From assembly GCF_019049255.1 (NCBI RefSeq), contig NZ_JAGMUJ010000115.1, forward strand, positions 7,355 to 71,354: 64,000 bases of DNA, in the 5' to 3' direction. This DNA comes from Streptomyces sp. AC558_RSS880 (GTDB lineage Bacteria; Actinomycetota; Actinomycetes; Streptomycetales; Streptomycetaceae). A model generated the notes under the pieces. It did not search any database and was not told the DNA's origin. It saw only the letters and a list, made by a program, of their open reading frames with translations. This document shows, piece after piece, positions 19,530 through 28,149 of this stretch. Made by a program: the position numbers and the translations under genes. Position 1 is the stretch's first letter, and every line of letters begins with the position of its first letter.

Positions 19530-20801
19530 GTGTTCCGAAGAACGCGTACGCAGGAGGAGATACGGCGCTTCCTGGCCATCGGCGCGGTGCAGGTCGCCGA
19601 ACTGGACCTGGACGGCGCCGAGGCCGTGCTGAGACCCGGCCCGGGCAGCCCGCCGGTGACCCACGGAGAGGTGTTCCTGCTGGTCAGACGGGCAGGCCGC
19701 CCGGTGGGAACACTGCTGGCACGGGTACCGGAGGGCGCGGACCCGCGGGCGGTGCTGACGGAGGCGGCCACCGGGGTGGCGCGGGCGACCGTGGCGGTGG
19801 GGGGCGGCGGGGAGCCGCCGTACGCCTCGGTCGTCGTGGCCACCCGGGAGCGGGCCGGCCAGCTCGCCCGGGCGCTGGACTCGCTGCTCGCGCAGGAGCA
19901 CCCGCGGTTCGAGGTCGTCGTCGTCGACAACGCGCCCGTGACCGGCGAGACCCGTGAGCTGGTGGAACGCAAGTACGGCGAGCGGGTTCGGTACGTGTGC
20001 GAGCCGGTCCCCGGACTCGCCGTCGCGCACAACAGGGGGCTGGCGGTGGTCCGGGGCGAGGTCGTCGCGTTCACCGACGACGACGTGGTCGCCGATCCCC
20101 GCTGGCTCACCGAACTGACCGCGCCCTTCGCCGCCGACCCCCGGCTCGGCTGCGCCACCGGCCTGATCCTGCCCGCCCGGCTGCGCACCCCGGCCCAGGT
20201 CCTGCTGGAGAGCCACGGCGGCTTCGCGAAGGGCTTCACGCCGACGACGTACGACCCCCAGGACCCGCCCCGCGACGAGCCGCTGTTCCCCTTCACCGCG
20301 GGCCGCTTCGGCTCCGGCGCGAACATGGCCTTCCGCACGGAGGTGCTGCGTGCCGTCGGCGGCTTCGACCCGGCCACCGGCGCCGGGACGCCCGCCCGGG
20401 GCGGCGACGACCTGTACGGCTTCGTCCGCGTCCTCGCCCAGGGGCACCGGCTGCACTACACGCCGCAGGCGCTGGTGTGGCACCACCACCGGGAGACCTG
20501 GGCCGACCTGGAGACCCAGGCGTACGGCTACGGCGCCGGCCTCACCGCCTACCTCACCGCGATCCTGGTCAACCGGCCCGCGCTGCTGCCGGCGTTCCTC
20601 GCCCGGCTGCCGCGCGGCCTCGCGCACGCCCGCGCGCTGACCGAGGTGCGCGACACGGACGCCGGCGGGGGTGCGCCGGGCGCGCACGACACCCGCACCC
20701 ATCCATGGCCACGCCGGCTGTCACGGCTGCAGCGCAGGGGAATGCTGTACGGGCCGCTCGGATATCTGCGGGCGCGGCGAGCAGCGGGGAGGGGGAGGTG
20801 A
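19530..20801 (+). CDS. Family 2 glycosyltransferase
   Basis: A 423-residue GT-A fold glycosyltransferase. The GT2 domain starts near residue 95 with YASVVVATRERAGQLARALDSLLAQ; the metal-binding acidic motif FTDDDVVADP lies near residues 181-190, and the acceptor region includes GANMAFRTEVLRAVGGFDP and GGDDLYGFVRVLAQGHRL. The first 95 residues are an unusual N-terminal extension (EEIRRFLAIGAVQVAELDLDG) not part of the GT fold. It has no clear membrane segments and should act on the cytoplasmic face. The GTG at 19530 follows GGAGGA. The stop overlaps the next start by one base (TGATG), so it is coupled to the deacetylase. Confidence 0.88.
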   Translation: MFRRTRTQEEIRRFLAIGAVQVAELDLDGAEAVLRPGPGSPPVTHGEVFLLVRRAGRPVGTLLARVPEGADPRAVLTEAATGVARATVAVGGGGEPPYASVVVATRERAGQLARALDSLLAQEHPRFEVVVVDNAPVTGETRELVERKYGERVRYVCEPVPGLAVAHNRGLAVVRGEVVAFTDDDVVADPRWLTELTAPFAADPRLGCATGLILPARLRTPAQVLLESHGGFAKGFTPTTYDPQDPPRDEPLFPFTAGRFGSGANMAFRTEVLRAVGGFDPATGAGTPARGGDDLYGFVRVLAQGHRLHYTPQALVWHHHRETWADLETQAYGYGAGLTAYLTAILVNRPALLPAFLARLPRGLAHARALTEVRDTDAGGGAPGAHDTRTHPWPRRLSRLQRRGMLYGPLGYLRARRAAGRGR

Positions 20802-21595
20802 TGACCGCGGCCATACCCGTCTTCCTCTACCACGCCGTGATGGACGATCCGCCGGACTGGATCGCCGAGTTCACCGTCACTCCCAAGGAGTTCGCGGCCC
20901 ACCTCGACGCCGTCGTGGACAGCGGCCGCACGCCCGTCACCATCAGCACCCTCGCCGGGCACCTCGCCGGCCGGGCCCCGCTGCCGCCCCGGCCGGTGCT
21001 GCTCACCTTCGACGACGGCTTCGCCGACCTGCCCGGCCCCACCGCCGACGCCCTGGCCGAACGCGCGCTGCCCGCCACCGCGTACCTCACCACCGGCGCC
21101 ATCGCCCCGGGCGGCCGCAGTCTGCTGCCGCCCGCCCCGATGATGACCCTGGACCGGGCGGCGGAGCTGGAACGTTCCGGCATGGAGATCGGCAGCCACA
21201 CGGTCACCCACGCCCAGCTCGACACCCTGACCACCAGGCGACTGCGCGCCGAACTGCTGGACTCCAAGGCCGTGCTGGAGGACACCCTCGGCCACCCCGT
21301 CCCCCACCTCGCCTATCCGCACGGCTACAACAGCCCCCGGGTGCGCGCCATGGCCTCCCGCGTCGGCTACGAGACGGCGACCGCCGTGCGGCACGCGCTC
21401 AGCTCGGACCGGGACGAGCGCTACCGCATCGCCCGGCTGATCGTCCGCCGCGGCCACACCGTCGCCGACGTGGAGGCCTGGCTGGCGGGCGACGGCGCGC
21501 GGATCGCCCCCTACCGGGACGGGCCGCAGACCGTCGGCTGGCGGTGGTACCGCCGGGCCCGCGCCGTCCTGCGCGGCCCCGCCTTCGCCGGTTGA
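20801..21595 (+). CDS. Polysaccharide deacetylase (NodB domain, CE4)
   Basis: A 264-residue CE4 deacetylase. The metal-binding aspartates are D71-D72 in LLTFDDGFAD and the histidine pair is H133/H137 in GSHTVTHAQL; motif 3 is LAYPHGY. It removes acetyl groups from N-acetylated sugars in a polymer or lipid-linked precursor. No convincing signal peptide is present at the N-terminus (MTAAIPVFLYHAVMDDPP). It may therefore act in the cytoplasm on a precursor, or the real start may be missed, although the GGGGAGG site and the one-base overlap with the glycosyltransferase stop argue for this start. It ends the first sub-operon; a 156-bp gap follows. Confidence 0.88.
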   Translation: MTAAIPVFLYHAVMDDPPDWIAEFTVTPKEFAAHLDAVVDSGRTPVTISTLAGHLAGRAPLPPRPVLLTFDDGFADLPGPTADALAERALPATAYLTTGAIAPGGRSLLPPAPMMTLDRAAELERSGMEIGSHTVTHAQLDTLTTRRLRAELLDSKAVLEDTLGHPVPHLAYPHGYNSPRVRAMASRVGYETATAVRHALSSDRDERYRIARLIVRRGHTVADVEAWLAGDGARIAPYRDGPQTVGWRWYRRARAVLRGPAFAG

Positions 21596-21693
21596 CCGGG
21601 GGGCGGTCCGGAATGCGCGCGGGGTGGGCCGGGACGGGCCGGGTCGCACACGAGCTGTCGGACGGCTGTCGGTCCGCGGGCGAGTTCGACGTT

Positions 21694-21726
21694 TTTGGTG
21701 TGAAAACCAAAGGTAATTCCTATACT
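21694..21726 (+). promoter_or_regulatory. Candidate promoter with inverted repeat, polysaccharide locus
   Basis: TTTGGT (21694-21699) and ACCAAA (21706-21711) form a perfect inverted repeat, followed by a -10-like TATACT (21721-21726). The A+T content is high for this genome. It lies 25 bases upstream of the GT-C-like membrane protein start, so it probably drives the second half of the locus, with the repeat acting as an operator. Confidence 0.5.
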
Positions 21727-21751
21727 CGGTCCGGGGGAGGGGAGTCTCGGC

Positions 21752-23671
21752 GTGCAACAACATGTGCCCGTACCGACCGCTGAGAGCAGCGCGCTGCCCA
21801 CTCCCGGCCCGGCCACCGGCCCCGCGGAGCCGGGACGGACCTCCGGCGGTGGCCGCAGGTCCTGGCCGGTCCCGCGCCGCTCCCCCGACGCCGGCCTGCT
21901 GACGCTGCTGCTCGCCGCCGGGCTGTGGTGCTACGCACTGCCCCGCATCGGCTTCCGGGAGATGGGCGACTACGGCCTGCTGGACCGCCTGCCGGCCGCC
22001 TACCACCTCTCGCTGCTGGTCCTCACCGCCGGCTTCGTCCTCAGTCTGCGGCGCGCGGGCACCGCGCCGTGGTGGCCGGCCGCGCACTGTGCCGCGCTGC
22101 TGTTCGCGCTCAAGGCACCACCGGCGGTGCTGTACGACGCCGTGCGCTACCCGTGGGCCTCCAAGCACGACGCCGTCGTCGACACGATGCTCGCCAACGG
22201 TGAGCTGCGGCCGGGCGCGGCGCTGTCGGGCAACATGTCCGCGTACGACCAGTGGCCGGGCTTCTTCACGCTCGACGCCGGGCTGGTGCGCGCCTTCGGC
22301 GTGGAGAGCGCCGCCTCGTACGCCAACTGGGCGCCGATCGTCTTCGGTCTGCTGATGATGCCCGTGCTGGTCCTGATGTACCGCACCTTCTGCCAGGACT
22401 GGCGGCTGGTGTGGACCGCCGTGTGGATCTTCCAGCTCGCCAACTGGGTGGGGCAGGACTACTTCGCCCCGCAAGGGCTCGCGTACCTGCTGCACCTGAC
22501 GGTCATCGCCGTGGTGCTGCGGCACTTCGTGCGCCCCGGCTCCGCCGGACGGCTGCGCGACCGCACCGTCCTCGACCCGGCCGCCGCCGGCGTGCCGGCG
22601 CCCACGGGCACCCGGCAGCGCGCGGTCTGCGTGGTGATCCTCGCCCCGCTGATCGCCGCGATCAACGCCACGCACCAGCTCACCCCGGTGATGCTCTGCA
22701 TCTGCCTGCTCGCGCTCAACCTCACGCGCCGCTACCGCAATTACGGACTGCTGGCCGTCGCCGCGCTGCTGATGCTCACCTGGGACCTGACCATGGGGCG
22801 GCCGCTGTTCGTCGAGACGCTGTCCACCCTCAAGGAGTCGATCGGCGAACTGACGCAGAACTCCCGCGCCGGTTACGCCGGGCAGTTGACCGGCCCCGGA
22901 CCCGAACTCGCCGGGACCGCCAACGTGCTGATGGTGCTCGCGGTCGCCGCGCTCGCCGGGGCGGCCCTCGTGCTGCGGCGCCGGCTGGTCCGCAGCGCGC
23001 TGCCGCTGCTGCTGGTCTCCGCCGCCCCGGTCCCGCTCTTCGCCGTCAACGACTACGGCGGCGAAATGCTGTTCCGCGTCTACCTGTTCGGCCTGCCCGG
23101 AGCGGCCTTCTTCGCCGCCGCCGCGCTCGTGCCCGCCGTCGCGGGCACCCACCGCAGCCGGATGAAGGCGGTGCGGCGCAGAGTCGCGGCCGTCGCCCTG
23201 CCGGCCGTTCTGCTGGTGCTGCTGGCCGGCTTCCTGCCGTCGTACTACGGCAAGGAGAAGATGTACTACACGCCGCCCGAGGAGACCGCACTGGTCACCC
23301 GCGCCCTCGACAACGCTCCCGACGGCTCGCTGATCCTCGCCACCAGCGGTTCCTTCCCGCAGGCGCTGCACCGGTACGACCGCCTCGAGCACTGGTTCTT
23401 CGCCGAGCAGGAACTGCCCGAGAACGAGAAGATGCTGGAGGACCCGGCCGGTTACCTCGCCGACGGGATCCCGCCGGGAACCAGGACGTACGTCGTCCTC
23501 ACCCGCACCCAGGACGTCTACACCGCCGGCGAGGGCCTGTTGCCGCCCGGCGGCTTCGAGACGCTGCGTACGAAGCTCTCCGCCTCACCGCTCTTCCGGA
23601 CCGTCGAAAGCCACCCCTACGGCGTCGTCCTGGAGTACCGCCCGGCCGCCCGAGCAACGACCACAAGGTGA
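21752..23671 (+). CDS. GT-C-like polytopic membrane protein
   Basis: A 639-residue integral membrane protein with roughly ten hydrophobic segments between residues 47 and 500 and an extracytoplasmic C-terminal domain (about 505-639, EETALVTRALDNAPDGSLILATSGSFPQALHRYDRLEHWF). This layout is that of GT-C glycosyltransferases, which use polyprenyl-phosphate sugars at the outer face. The early loop holds acidic residues (GFREMGDYGLLDRLP, residues 67-81; SKHDAVVDTMLANGEL), as expected for the catalytic loop, but no family-specific motif proves activity. The GTG at 21752 follows GGGGGAGGGGAG. Residues about 60-235 resemble the C-terminal domain of the flippase at 25417. An O-antigen ligase or polymerase role is an alternative. 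Confidence 0.72.
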   Translation: MQQHVPVPTAESSALPTPGPATGPAEPGRTSGGGRRSWPVPRRSPDAGLLTLLLAAGLWCYALPRIGFREMGDYGLLDRLPAAYHLSLLVLTAGFVLSLRRAGTAPWWPAAHCAALLFALKAPPAVLYDAVRYPWASKHDAVVDTMLANGELRPGAALSGNMSAYDQWPGFFTLDAGLVRAFGVESAASYANWAPIVFGLLMMPVLVLMYRTFCQDWRLVWTAVWIFQLANWVGQDYFAPQGLAYLLHLTVIAVVLRHFVRPGSAGRLRDRTVLDPAAAGVPAPTGTRQRAVCVVILAPLIAAINATHQLTPVMLCICLLALNLTRRYRNYGLLAVAALLMLTWDLTMGRPLFVETLSTLKESIGELTQNSRAGYAGQLTGPGPELAGTANVLMVLAVAALAGAALVLRRRLVRSALPLLLVSAAPVPLFAVNDYGGEMLFRVYLFGLPGAAFFAAAALVPAVAGTHRSRMKAVRRRVAAVALPAVLLVLLAGFLPSYYGKEKMYYTPPEETALVTRALDNAPDGSLILATSGSFPQALHRYDRLEHWFFAEQELPENEKMLEDPAGYLADGIPPGTRTYVVLTRTQDVYTAGEGLLPPGGFETLRTKLSASPLFRTVESHPYGVVLEYRPAARATTTR

Positions 23672-23714
23672 TCGAAGTGACGATGAAGGCCATTCCGTCC
23701 CGTCGGACCGGCGC

Positions 23715-24215
23715 ATGAACGCCACCGGCTCCGCGCACTCCACCGAACCTTCGGATCCCACAGACGCCGGGAACGCCGCCGGAACCGGTGCCCCCCGCGG
23801 CACGAGGGGCGTCCGCATCACCGAGACGCGCCTCAGAGTCCTCGTCGGGGCCTCGGGCTGGCTCGCGCTGGCCGCCACCGCCGTACCCGGCCCCTCACCG
23901 CTGCGCTGGATCCCGGTCCTGCTCTTCACCCTGTTCGGCCCGGGCAGCGCGGCGCTGTATCCGCAGCCGGGCGGGCTGGCCCCCGGCGCCAGGCTGGAGG
24001 CCGTCGCGCTCGCCGCGCCGGTCAGCCTGTCGCTCGGCGTGCTCACCGCCACCTCGCTGTTCCTGGTGGAGGGCTTCTCGATGACCGCCTTCCTCGTCTC
24101 GCTCGCCACCTTCACCACGGTCGCCGCGGCCCTGCCGGGGCTTCCGCTGCCCGCCGCCCGGCGCGGCGCTGCGGAGCGCGCCAGGCGCAGGCCCTCCGAC
24201 GGCGGTGACGCATGA
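23715..24215 (+). CDS. Small membrane protein of the polysaccharide locus
   Basis: A 166-residue protein with a 35-residue disordered N-terminus and four hydrophobic segments (about 40-55, 62-78, 92-110 and 112-135), ending in a basic tail. I do not recognise the family. It lies between the GT-C-like protein and the glycoside hydrolase, and its stop overlaps the next start as ATGA, so it belongs to the same operon. No clear ribosome-binding site precedes the ATG at 23715. It may be an accessory subunit of the membrane glycosyltransferase. Third-position G+C is as high as in the neighbours, which supports coding. Confidence 0.7.
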   Translation: MNATGSAHSTEPSDPTDAGNAAGTGAPRGTRGVRITETRLRVLVGASGWLALAATAVPGPSPLRWIPVLLFTLFGPGSAALYPQPGGLAPGARLEAVALAAPVSLSLGVLTATSLFLVEGFSMTAFLVSLATFTTVAAALPGLPLPAARRGAAERARRRPSDGGDA

Positions 24216-25378
24216 CGGGACCGCACCGGCTGCGCGAGCCGCGCAAGCGGGCCACGTGGCGTGGGGTGAGGGACATGGGGCGCGCGAGGCGCGGTTACAC
24301 GGCGGTCGTCCTGGTGACGGTCGCCGCGTTGCTCACCGGGCTCGGATTCTGGGCCGGTGGTTCCGACGACGCGGACTCCTCCGGCGGGGCCACACCCGGC
24401 AACGCGGCCTCCGGCGAGCTGCCCACCGGCCCCTGCGCCCCCACCGACACGCTGGTTCCGCCCTGCGGCGCCTGGTGGGGCGCCTATGTGCCGTACGCCG
24501 CGAACGGCTCGCTCAAGGACGCCGTGCTCGGCTTCGAGAAGAGGATCGGCCGCAAGCTCGACCTCGTGTACAACTACCACGACATGTCGGGCACCGAGCT
24601 CGACGGGCAGCTGCTCACCCCTGACGAGCAGGAGCTCGGCAGGGACAGGCTGCTCATGCTGGCCTGGGAGTCCACCGTCTGGACCGAGCCGCACCACGAG
24701 AACTGGTCGGAGACCCAGCTCGGCTGGAAGAACATCGCCTCGGGGAAGTACGACGAGGAGATCCTCGACCCGCAGATCCGGCGCATCAAGGCCTACGGCA
24801 AACGTGTCTTCTTCTCCTTCGACCAGGAGACCGACGCCCGCATCAAGGAGGGCGCGGGCACCCCGGCGGAGTTCGTCGCGGCGTACCGCCACCTCCACGA
24901 CCGGTTCCGTGAACTGGGTGCCGACAACGTCGTATGGGTGTGGACCGTCTCCGGCTACCTCGGCAGCGCGAAGGAGATGAAGGCCCTCTACCCCGGGGAC
25001 GAGTACGTCGACTGGATCGCCATGGACCAGTACAACTACTACGGCTGCCACGACACCACCGACTGGAAGGACTTCCTGCGCAGCCAGCGGCCCAGCTATG
25101 AATGGCTGCGGGCGAACGTCTCCGACACCAAACCGGTGATGCTCGCGGAGTTCGCCACCGCACCCGACGCCGCCGACCCGTCGCGCCAGCGCGACTGGTA
25201 CGCCCGGATCCCCGCCGACGTGAAGAAGCTCCCGGAGGTGAAGGCCCTGGTCCACTGGAACCGGCCGACCTCCGAGAAGGCCGAGTGCGATCTGACCGTC
25301 AACGACGGCCCGGGGCTCGAGGGTTACCGGGAGGCCGGGAAGAACGGGTACTTCCACCAGCCCGTGCCGCCCCGCTGA
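24212..25378 (+). CDS. Membrane-anchored GH26-like glycoside hydrolase
   Basis: A 388-residue enzyme with an N-terminal anchor (about residues 28-48, YTAVVLVTVAALLTGLGFWAG), a serine/glycine linker and a catalytic barrel resembling GH26 beta-mannanases. Candidate catalytic residues are E206 in FFSFDQETDA (acid/base) and E313 in KPVMLAEFAT (nucleophile). YVDWIAMDQYNYYG between them is typical of the family. It would cleave a beta-linked polysaccharide outside the membrane and could trim or release the polymer made by this locus. The ATG overlaps the previous stop by 4 bases. It ends the plus-strand operon at a strong palindromic terminator. Specificity is not readable. Confidence 0.82.
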   Translation: MTGPHRLREPRKRATWRGVRDMGRARRGYTAVVLVTVAALLTGLGFWAGGSDDADSSGGATPGNAASGELPTGPCAPTDTLVPPCGAWWGAYVPYAANGSLKDAVLGFEKRIGRKLDLVYNYHDMSGTELDGQLLTPDEQELGRDRLLMLAWESTVWTEPHHENWSETQLGWKNIASGKYDEEILDPQIRRIKAYGKRVFFSFDQETDARIKEGAGTPAEFVAAYRHLHDRFRELGADNVVWVWTVSGYLGSAKEMKALYPGDEYVDWIAMDQYNYYGCHDTTDWKDFLRSQRPSYEWLRANVSDTKPVMLAEFATAPDAADPSRQRDWYARIPADVKKLPEVKALVHWNRPTSEKAECDLTVNDGPGLEGYREAGKNGYFHQPVPPR

Positions 25379-25383
25379 CCGGC

Positions 25384-25413
25384 GCCCGGGGGCCCGGCGC
25401 CGGGCCCCCGGGC
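25384..25413. terminator. Perfect 30-nt palindrome, bidirectional terminator
   Basis: A perfect 30-base palindrome (centre 25398/25399) fills the 38-bp gap between the convergent hydrolase and flippase genes. All 15 base pairs are G-C. It reads the same on both strands and should stop transcription from both sides. Confidence 0.75.
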
Positions 25414-25416
25414 CGC

Positions 25417-28149
25417 TCAGTGGACGGGCGGGCGATTCCGTCCGCCGCGGCCCGCGCGCCACGGCGCCGGAACCGCCCGGCCGAGCAGCACAAGCCCGAG
25501 GAGCGCGGCCAGCAGCGGCGGCGCGACCGGTGCGAGCGCCTCCCGGAACACCCAGCCGGCCACCGCGGCGAGATACAGGACGCCCCAGCGGCCCGGCCGC
25601 GTCAGCCACCGGTCCGCGTGTGCCAGCAGCAGCCACAGCGGTACGAGGCACAACAGCTGGAACGCCGAAGGGGCCCACCGCATCAAGGGACCGGGGCCGT
25701 CGAGTCCCACCGCCTCCGCGAGGAAACGGGCCGCGCCGGCGTACGAGGCCCCGTCCACCGGCTCCGGCTGCCACCCCAGGGCGGCGGGCGCGGTGTGCAG
25801 GGCGACCAGGGCGGAGCCCAGCGCGGTGCCGGAGAGCCAGGGGACCGGTCGCCCGCACAACGTCACCGAGGCGACGAAGACGAGGAGCAGGAGTCCTCCC
25901 GCGGCCAGCACGGGCAGCGGCAGGCCGTCCAGCAGTTGACGTCCCGTGGGCTCGCCTCTGCCGGCGCCGTCGGACCACGGGAGTCCGCGCACCGAGAACC
26001 AGTGGACGAAGGTCGCGAGGCCGAGCAGGGTCCAGAGGATCCACCCGGCCCGTCGGCCGGGGTCGTCGCCGGGCACCGACGGCACGGCGAGGTCCTGGTG
26101 GCCGGCTCCCGGCGAGGCGTCGGGGGGTGCCTCGGAAGCCCACGGCGCACCACTCGCCTCCGCCGGTACGCGGCCTTCCCACGAGGGCACGGCGGAGGGT
26201 GCGCCGGCTCCCCACCCGGGGCGGGCGGCGGGCTGCGGGAGCACGTACGACGACGACCGGCGGTTGCCGGTCCGCTCCCCGGCTGCCGCGACGAACCGAT
26301 GTGCGTCTTCGTGGAACGACTTCTCGTCCTGGTCCGGCTCTCCGCCTCCGTCCGGCTTCTCGTCCTCGTGGGGCTTCTCGTCCTCGTCCGGCTGCTCGGC
26401 CCGGTCCGGCTTCCCGTCCTCCACCGGGTCCTCGTCCTGGTTTGGCTCCTCGGCCCGGTCCGGCTTCCCGTCCTCCAGCGGATCCTCGTCCTGGTCCGGC
26501 GCCCCCTGTGCCCCCGGCGTCTCCTTCCGGGGAACGTTCTCCGCAGCGGACGACCGCTCCTCGCCGCCGGAGTCCGCCTCCCGCTCGTCCGTGGCCTGTG
26601 GCCGCACGATGAACGCCACCGTGTCCGCCTGGAGCGCCTCCCGTTCGTAGCCGGGGCGGCCGATGAACAGCGTGACGGTGTCCTCGTCGTCCTCGTCGTC
26701 CTCGTGGTCCTCTCCCGGGCCCCTGTGCTCGTACGCCGCCCGGCGCGCCCAGTTCGTGCCGTACCCGGCGGTGGCGTTCAGCCGGGCCCAGCGGGTGCCG
26801 TAGTCGGGGACGGCGGCGGACCGTCCCCCGCTCCCGCCGATCCTGTCGCGCAGCGCCGCACGCAGCCCGAACACCGAGACGACCGCGATCAGCGTCATGC
26901 TGATCAGCACCGCCCATCCCGCCCCCGCGATCCCCGCCGGAGTGAACAGCACTGCCGCGCTGCCCAGCACCAGCGCGCACATCGCGCCCTGCAGAACGGC
27001 GAGCACACCGGTGCGCCCCTGTACCCGCAGCACGCCGATGTACAGCTCCACGACCACCCGGGGCAGTGCCCCGAGCGCGAGCAGCCGCAGCACGGTCGAG
27101 CCGTGCTCGGCGTAATCCGCGTCGAACGGCGTGAGGATCTGGGGCGCGAAGACGACCAGCACCGCGACCACCGGCACCAGCAGCAGCGTCATCCGGCGCA
27201 GCGCCCCGCGCACGCCGTCGGCGAGCTGACGCGGGTCGTGCGAGGCGTGGGCGGTGAGCGACGAGGCCATGTTGATGGCCATGAACTCCATCGTGCCGCC
27301 GACGGTGTACGCCACGTAGAAGTAGCCGTTCTCCGCCGCGCTGAAGCGGACCGCGACCATCACCGGCAGCAGATTGATCATCGCCAGGCTGAACAGCGCG
27401 CCGAGCGAGTCGCCGGCCAGGAAGCGGCCCATGGACCGCAGGCCGGGCGGTTCCACGTCGTGGTCCGCGGCGGCCTGGCGCGGGATGAGCCGGCGGAAGA
27501 TCAGCCAGCCGAGCGGCAGTGTGGAGAACGCGATGGCCACGGCCCAGGACACGAAGATGCCCAGCACCGGCAGCGCGCTCGCGAAGACGGCCAGCAGGAC
27601 CAGTTTCCCGACGGAGAACACGGCGTTCCCGGCCGGCACCCACTCGGCCTTGCGCAGCCCCGTCAGCACGCCGTCCTGGAGGGTGAGCAGCGCCCACGCC
27701 ACGCACGCCGCGACGAACAGCGCCCCGGCCAGCGGTGTGCCGAGGGGCGCGTAGGAGGCGCCCCACTGGTCGAGCGTGAGCAGGAAGACGCCCGCGGCCA
27801 GGGCCACGACCACCGAACTCGCCAGGTACACGCCCCACACCAGGCGTCCGGTCTCGCGGCCGGCACGCGGGACGAAGCGGACCACGGCACCGATCATCGT
27901 GGTCGCGGTGATGCTGGCGAGCAGCCGCATCGCGGCGATCGCGGCGGAGCCCTGGCCGACGGCGTCCTCGGAGTAGTAGCGGGCGGCCACCAGCCAGAAT
28001 CCCAGGCCGAGGACGGCGGACACGCCCGTGCTGAGCATCAGGAAGTAGGCGTTCTTGAACAGGGAGTCGGAGTCGGGCGTGTTCCCGGCGGGCCGGGACC
28101 CGCCGCCGTCGCGCACCGCGGCGGGCTCGTGCACCCGGGTGTCAGTCAC
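25417..28149 (-). CDS. Polysaccharide flippase with acidic repeats and extra membrane domain
   Basis: A 910-residue multidomain membrane protein. Residues 30-440 form a 12-14 segment flippase of the MATE/MVF (Wzx-like) superfamily (SLFKNAYFLMLSTGVSAVLGLGFWLVAARYYS at the start), expected to move lipid-linked oligosaccharide across the membrane. Residues about 440-690 are a hydrophilic, highly acidic region with an 18-residue tandem unit of the form QDEDPxEDGKPDRAEx. Residues 695-910 are a second membrane domain of about five segments that resembles the N-terminal part of the GT-C-like protein at 21752. Wzx proteins are normally 400-500 residues, so this is a fusion. The GTG at 28149 overlaps the aminotransferase stop by 8 bases. 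Confidence 0.85.
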   Translation of the reverse strand: MTDTRVHEPAAVRDGGGSRPAGNTPDSDSLFKNAYFLMLSTGVSAVLGLGFWLVAARYYSEDAVGQGSAAIAAMRLLASITATTMIGAVVRFVPRAGRETGRLVWGVYLASSVVVALAAGVFLLTLDQWGASYAPLGTPLAGALFVAACVAWALLTLQDGVLTGLRKAEWVPAGNAVFSVGKLVLLAVFASALPVLGIFVSWAVAIAFSTLPLGWLIFRRLIPRQAAADHDVEPPGLRSMGRFLAGDSLGALFSLAMINLLPVMVAVRFSAAENGYFYVAYTVGGTMEFMAINMASSLTAHASHDPRQLADGVRGALRRMTLLLVPVVAVLVVFAPQILTPFDADYAEHGSTVLRLLALGALPRVVVELYIGVLRVQGRTGVLAVLQGAMCALVLGSAAVLFTPAGIAGAGWAVLISMTLIAVVSVFGLRAALRDRIGGSGGRSAAVPDYGTRWARLNATAGYGTNWARRAAYEHRGPGEDHEDDEDDEDTVTLFIGRPGYEREALQADTVAFIVRPQATDEREADSGGEERSSAAENVPRKETPGAQGAPDQDEDPLEDGKPDRAEEPNQDEDPVEDGKPDRAEQPDEDEKPHEDEKPDGGGEPDQDEKSFHEDAHRFVAAAGERTGNRRSSSYVLPQPAARPGWGAGAPSAVPSWEGRVPAEASGAPWASEAPPDASPGAGHQDLAVPSVPGDDPGRRAGWILWTLLGLATFVHWFSVRGLPWSDGAGRGEPTGRQLLDGLPLPVLAAGGLLLLVFVASVTLCGRPVPWLSGTALGSALVALHTAPAALGWQPEPVDGASYAGAARFLAEAVGLDGPGPLMRWAPSAFQLLCLVPLWLLLAHADRWLTRPGRWGVLYLAAVAGWVFREALAPVAPPLLAALLGLVLLGRAVPAPWRAGRGGRNRPPVH
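26395..26502. repeat. 54-bp tandem repeat encoding acidic units in the flippase
   Basis: About two copies of a 54-bp unit (18 codons) plus degenerate flanking units. They encode acidic QDEDP/EDGKPDRAE repeats between the two membrane domains of the flippase. Related shorter units (DEDEKP) continue to about 26330. Copy number is likely to vary between strains. Confidence 0.65.

Noticed and set aside
23585-27838. A 1417-residue minus-strand frame
   Set aside because: It runs through several real genes on both strands and is almost all Arg/Gly/Ala/Pro. It is a high-G+C shadow. The same holds for long frames at 25102-28329, 31169-34459, 20549-23392 and 15283-17472.
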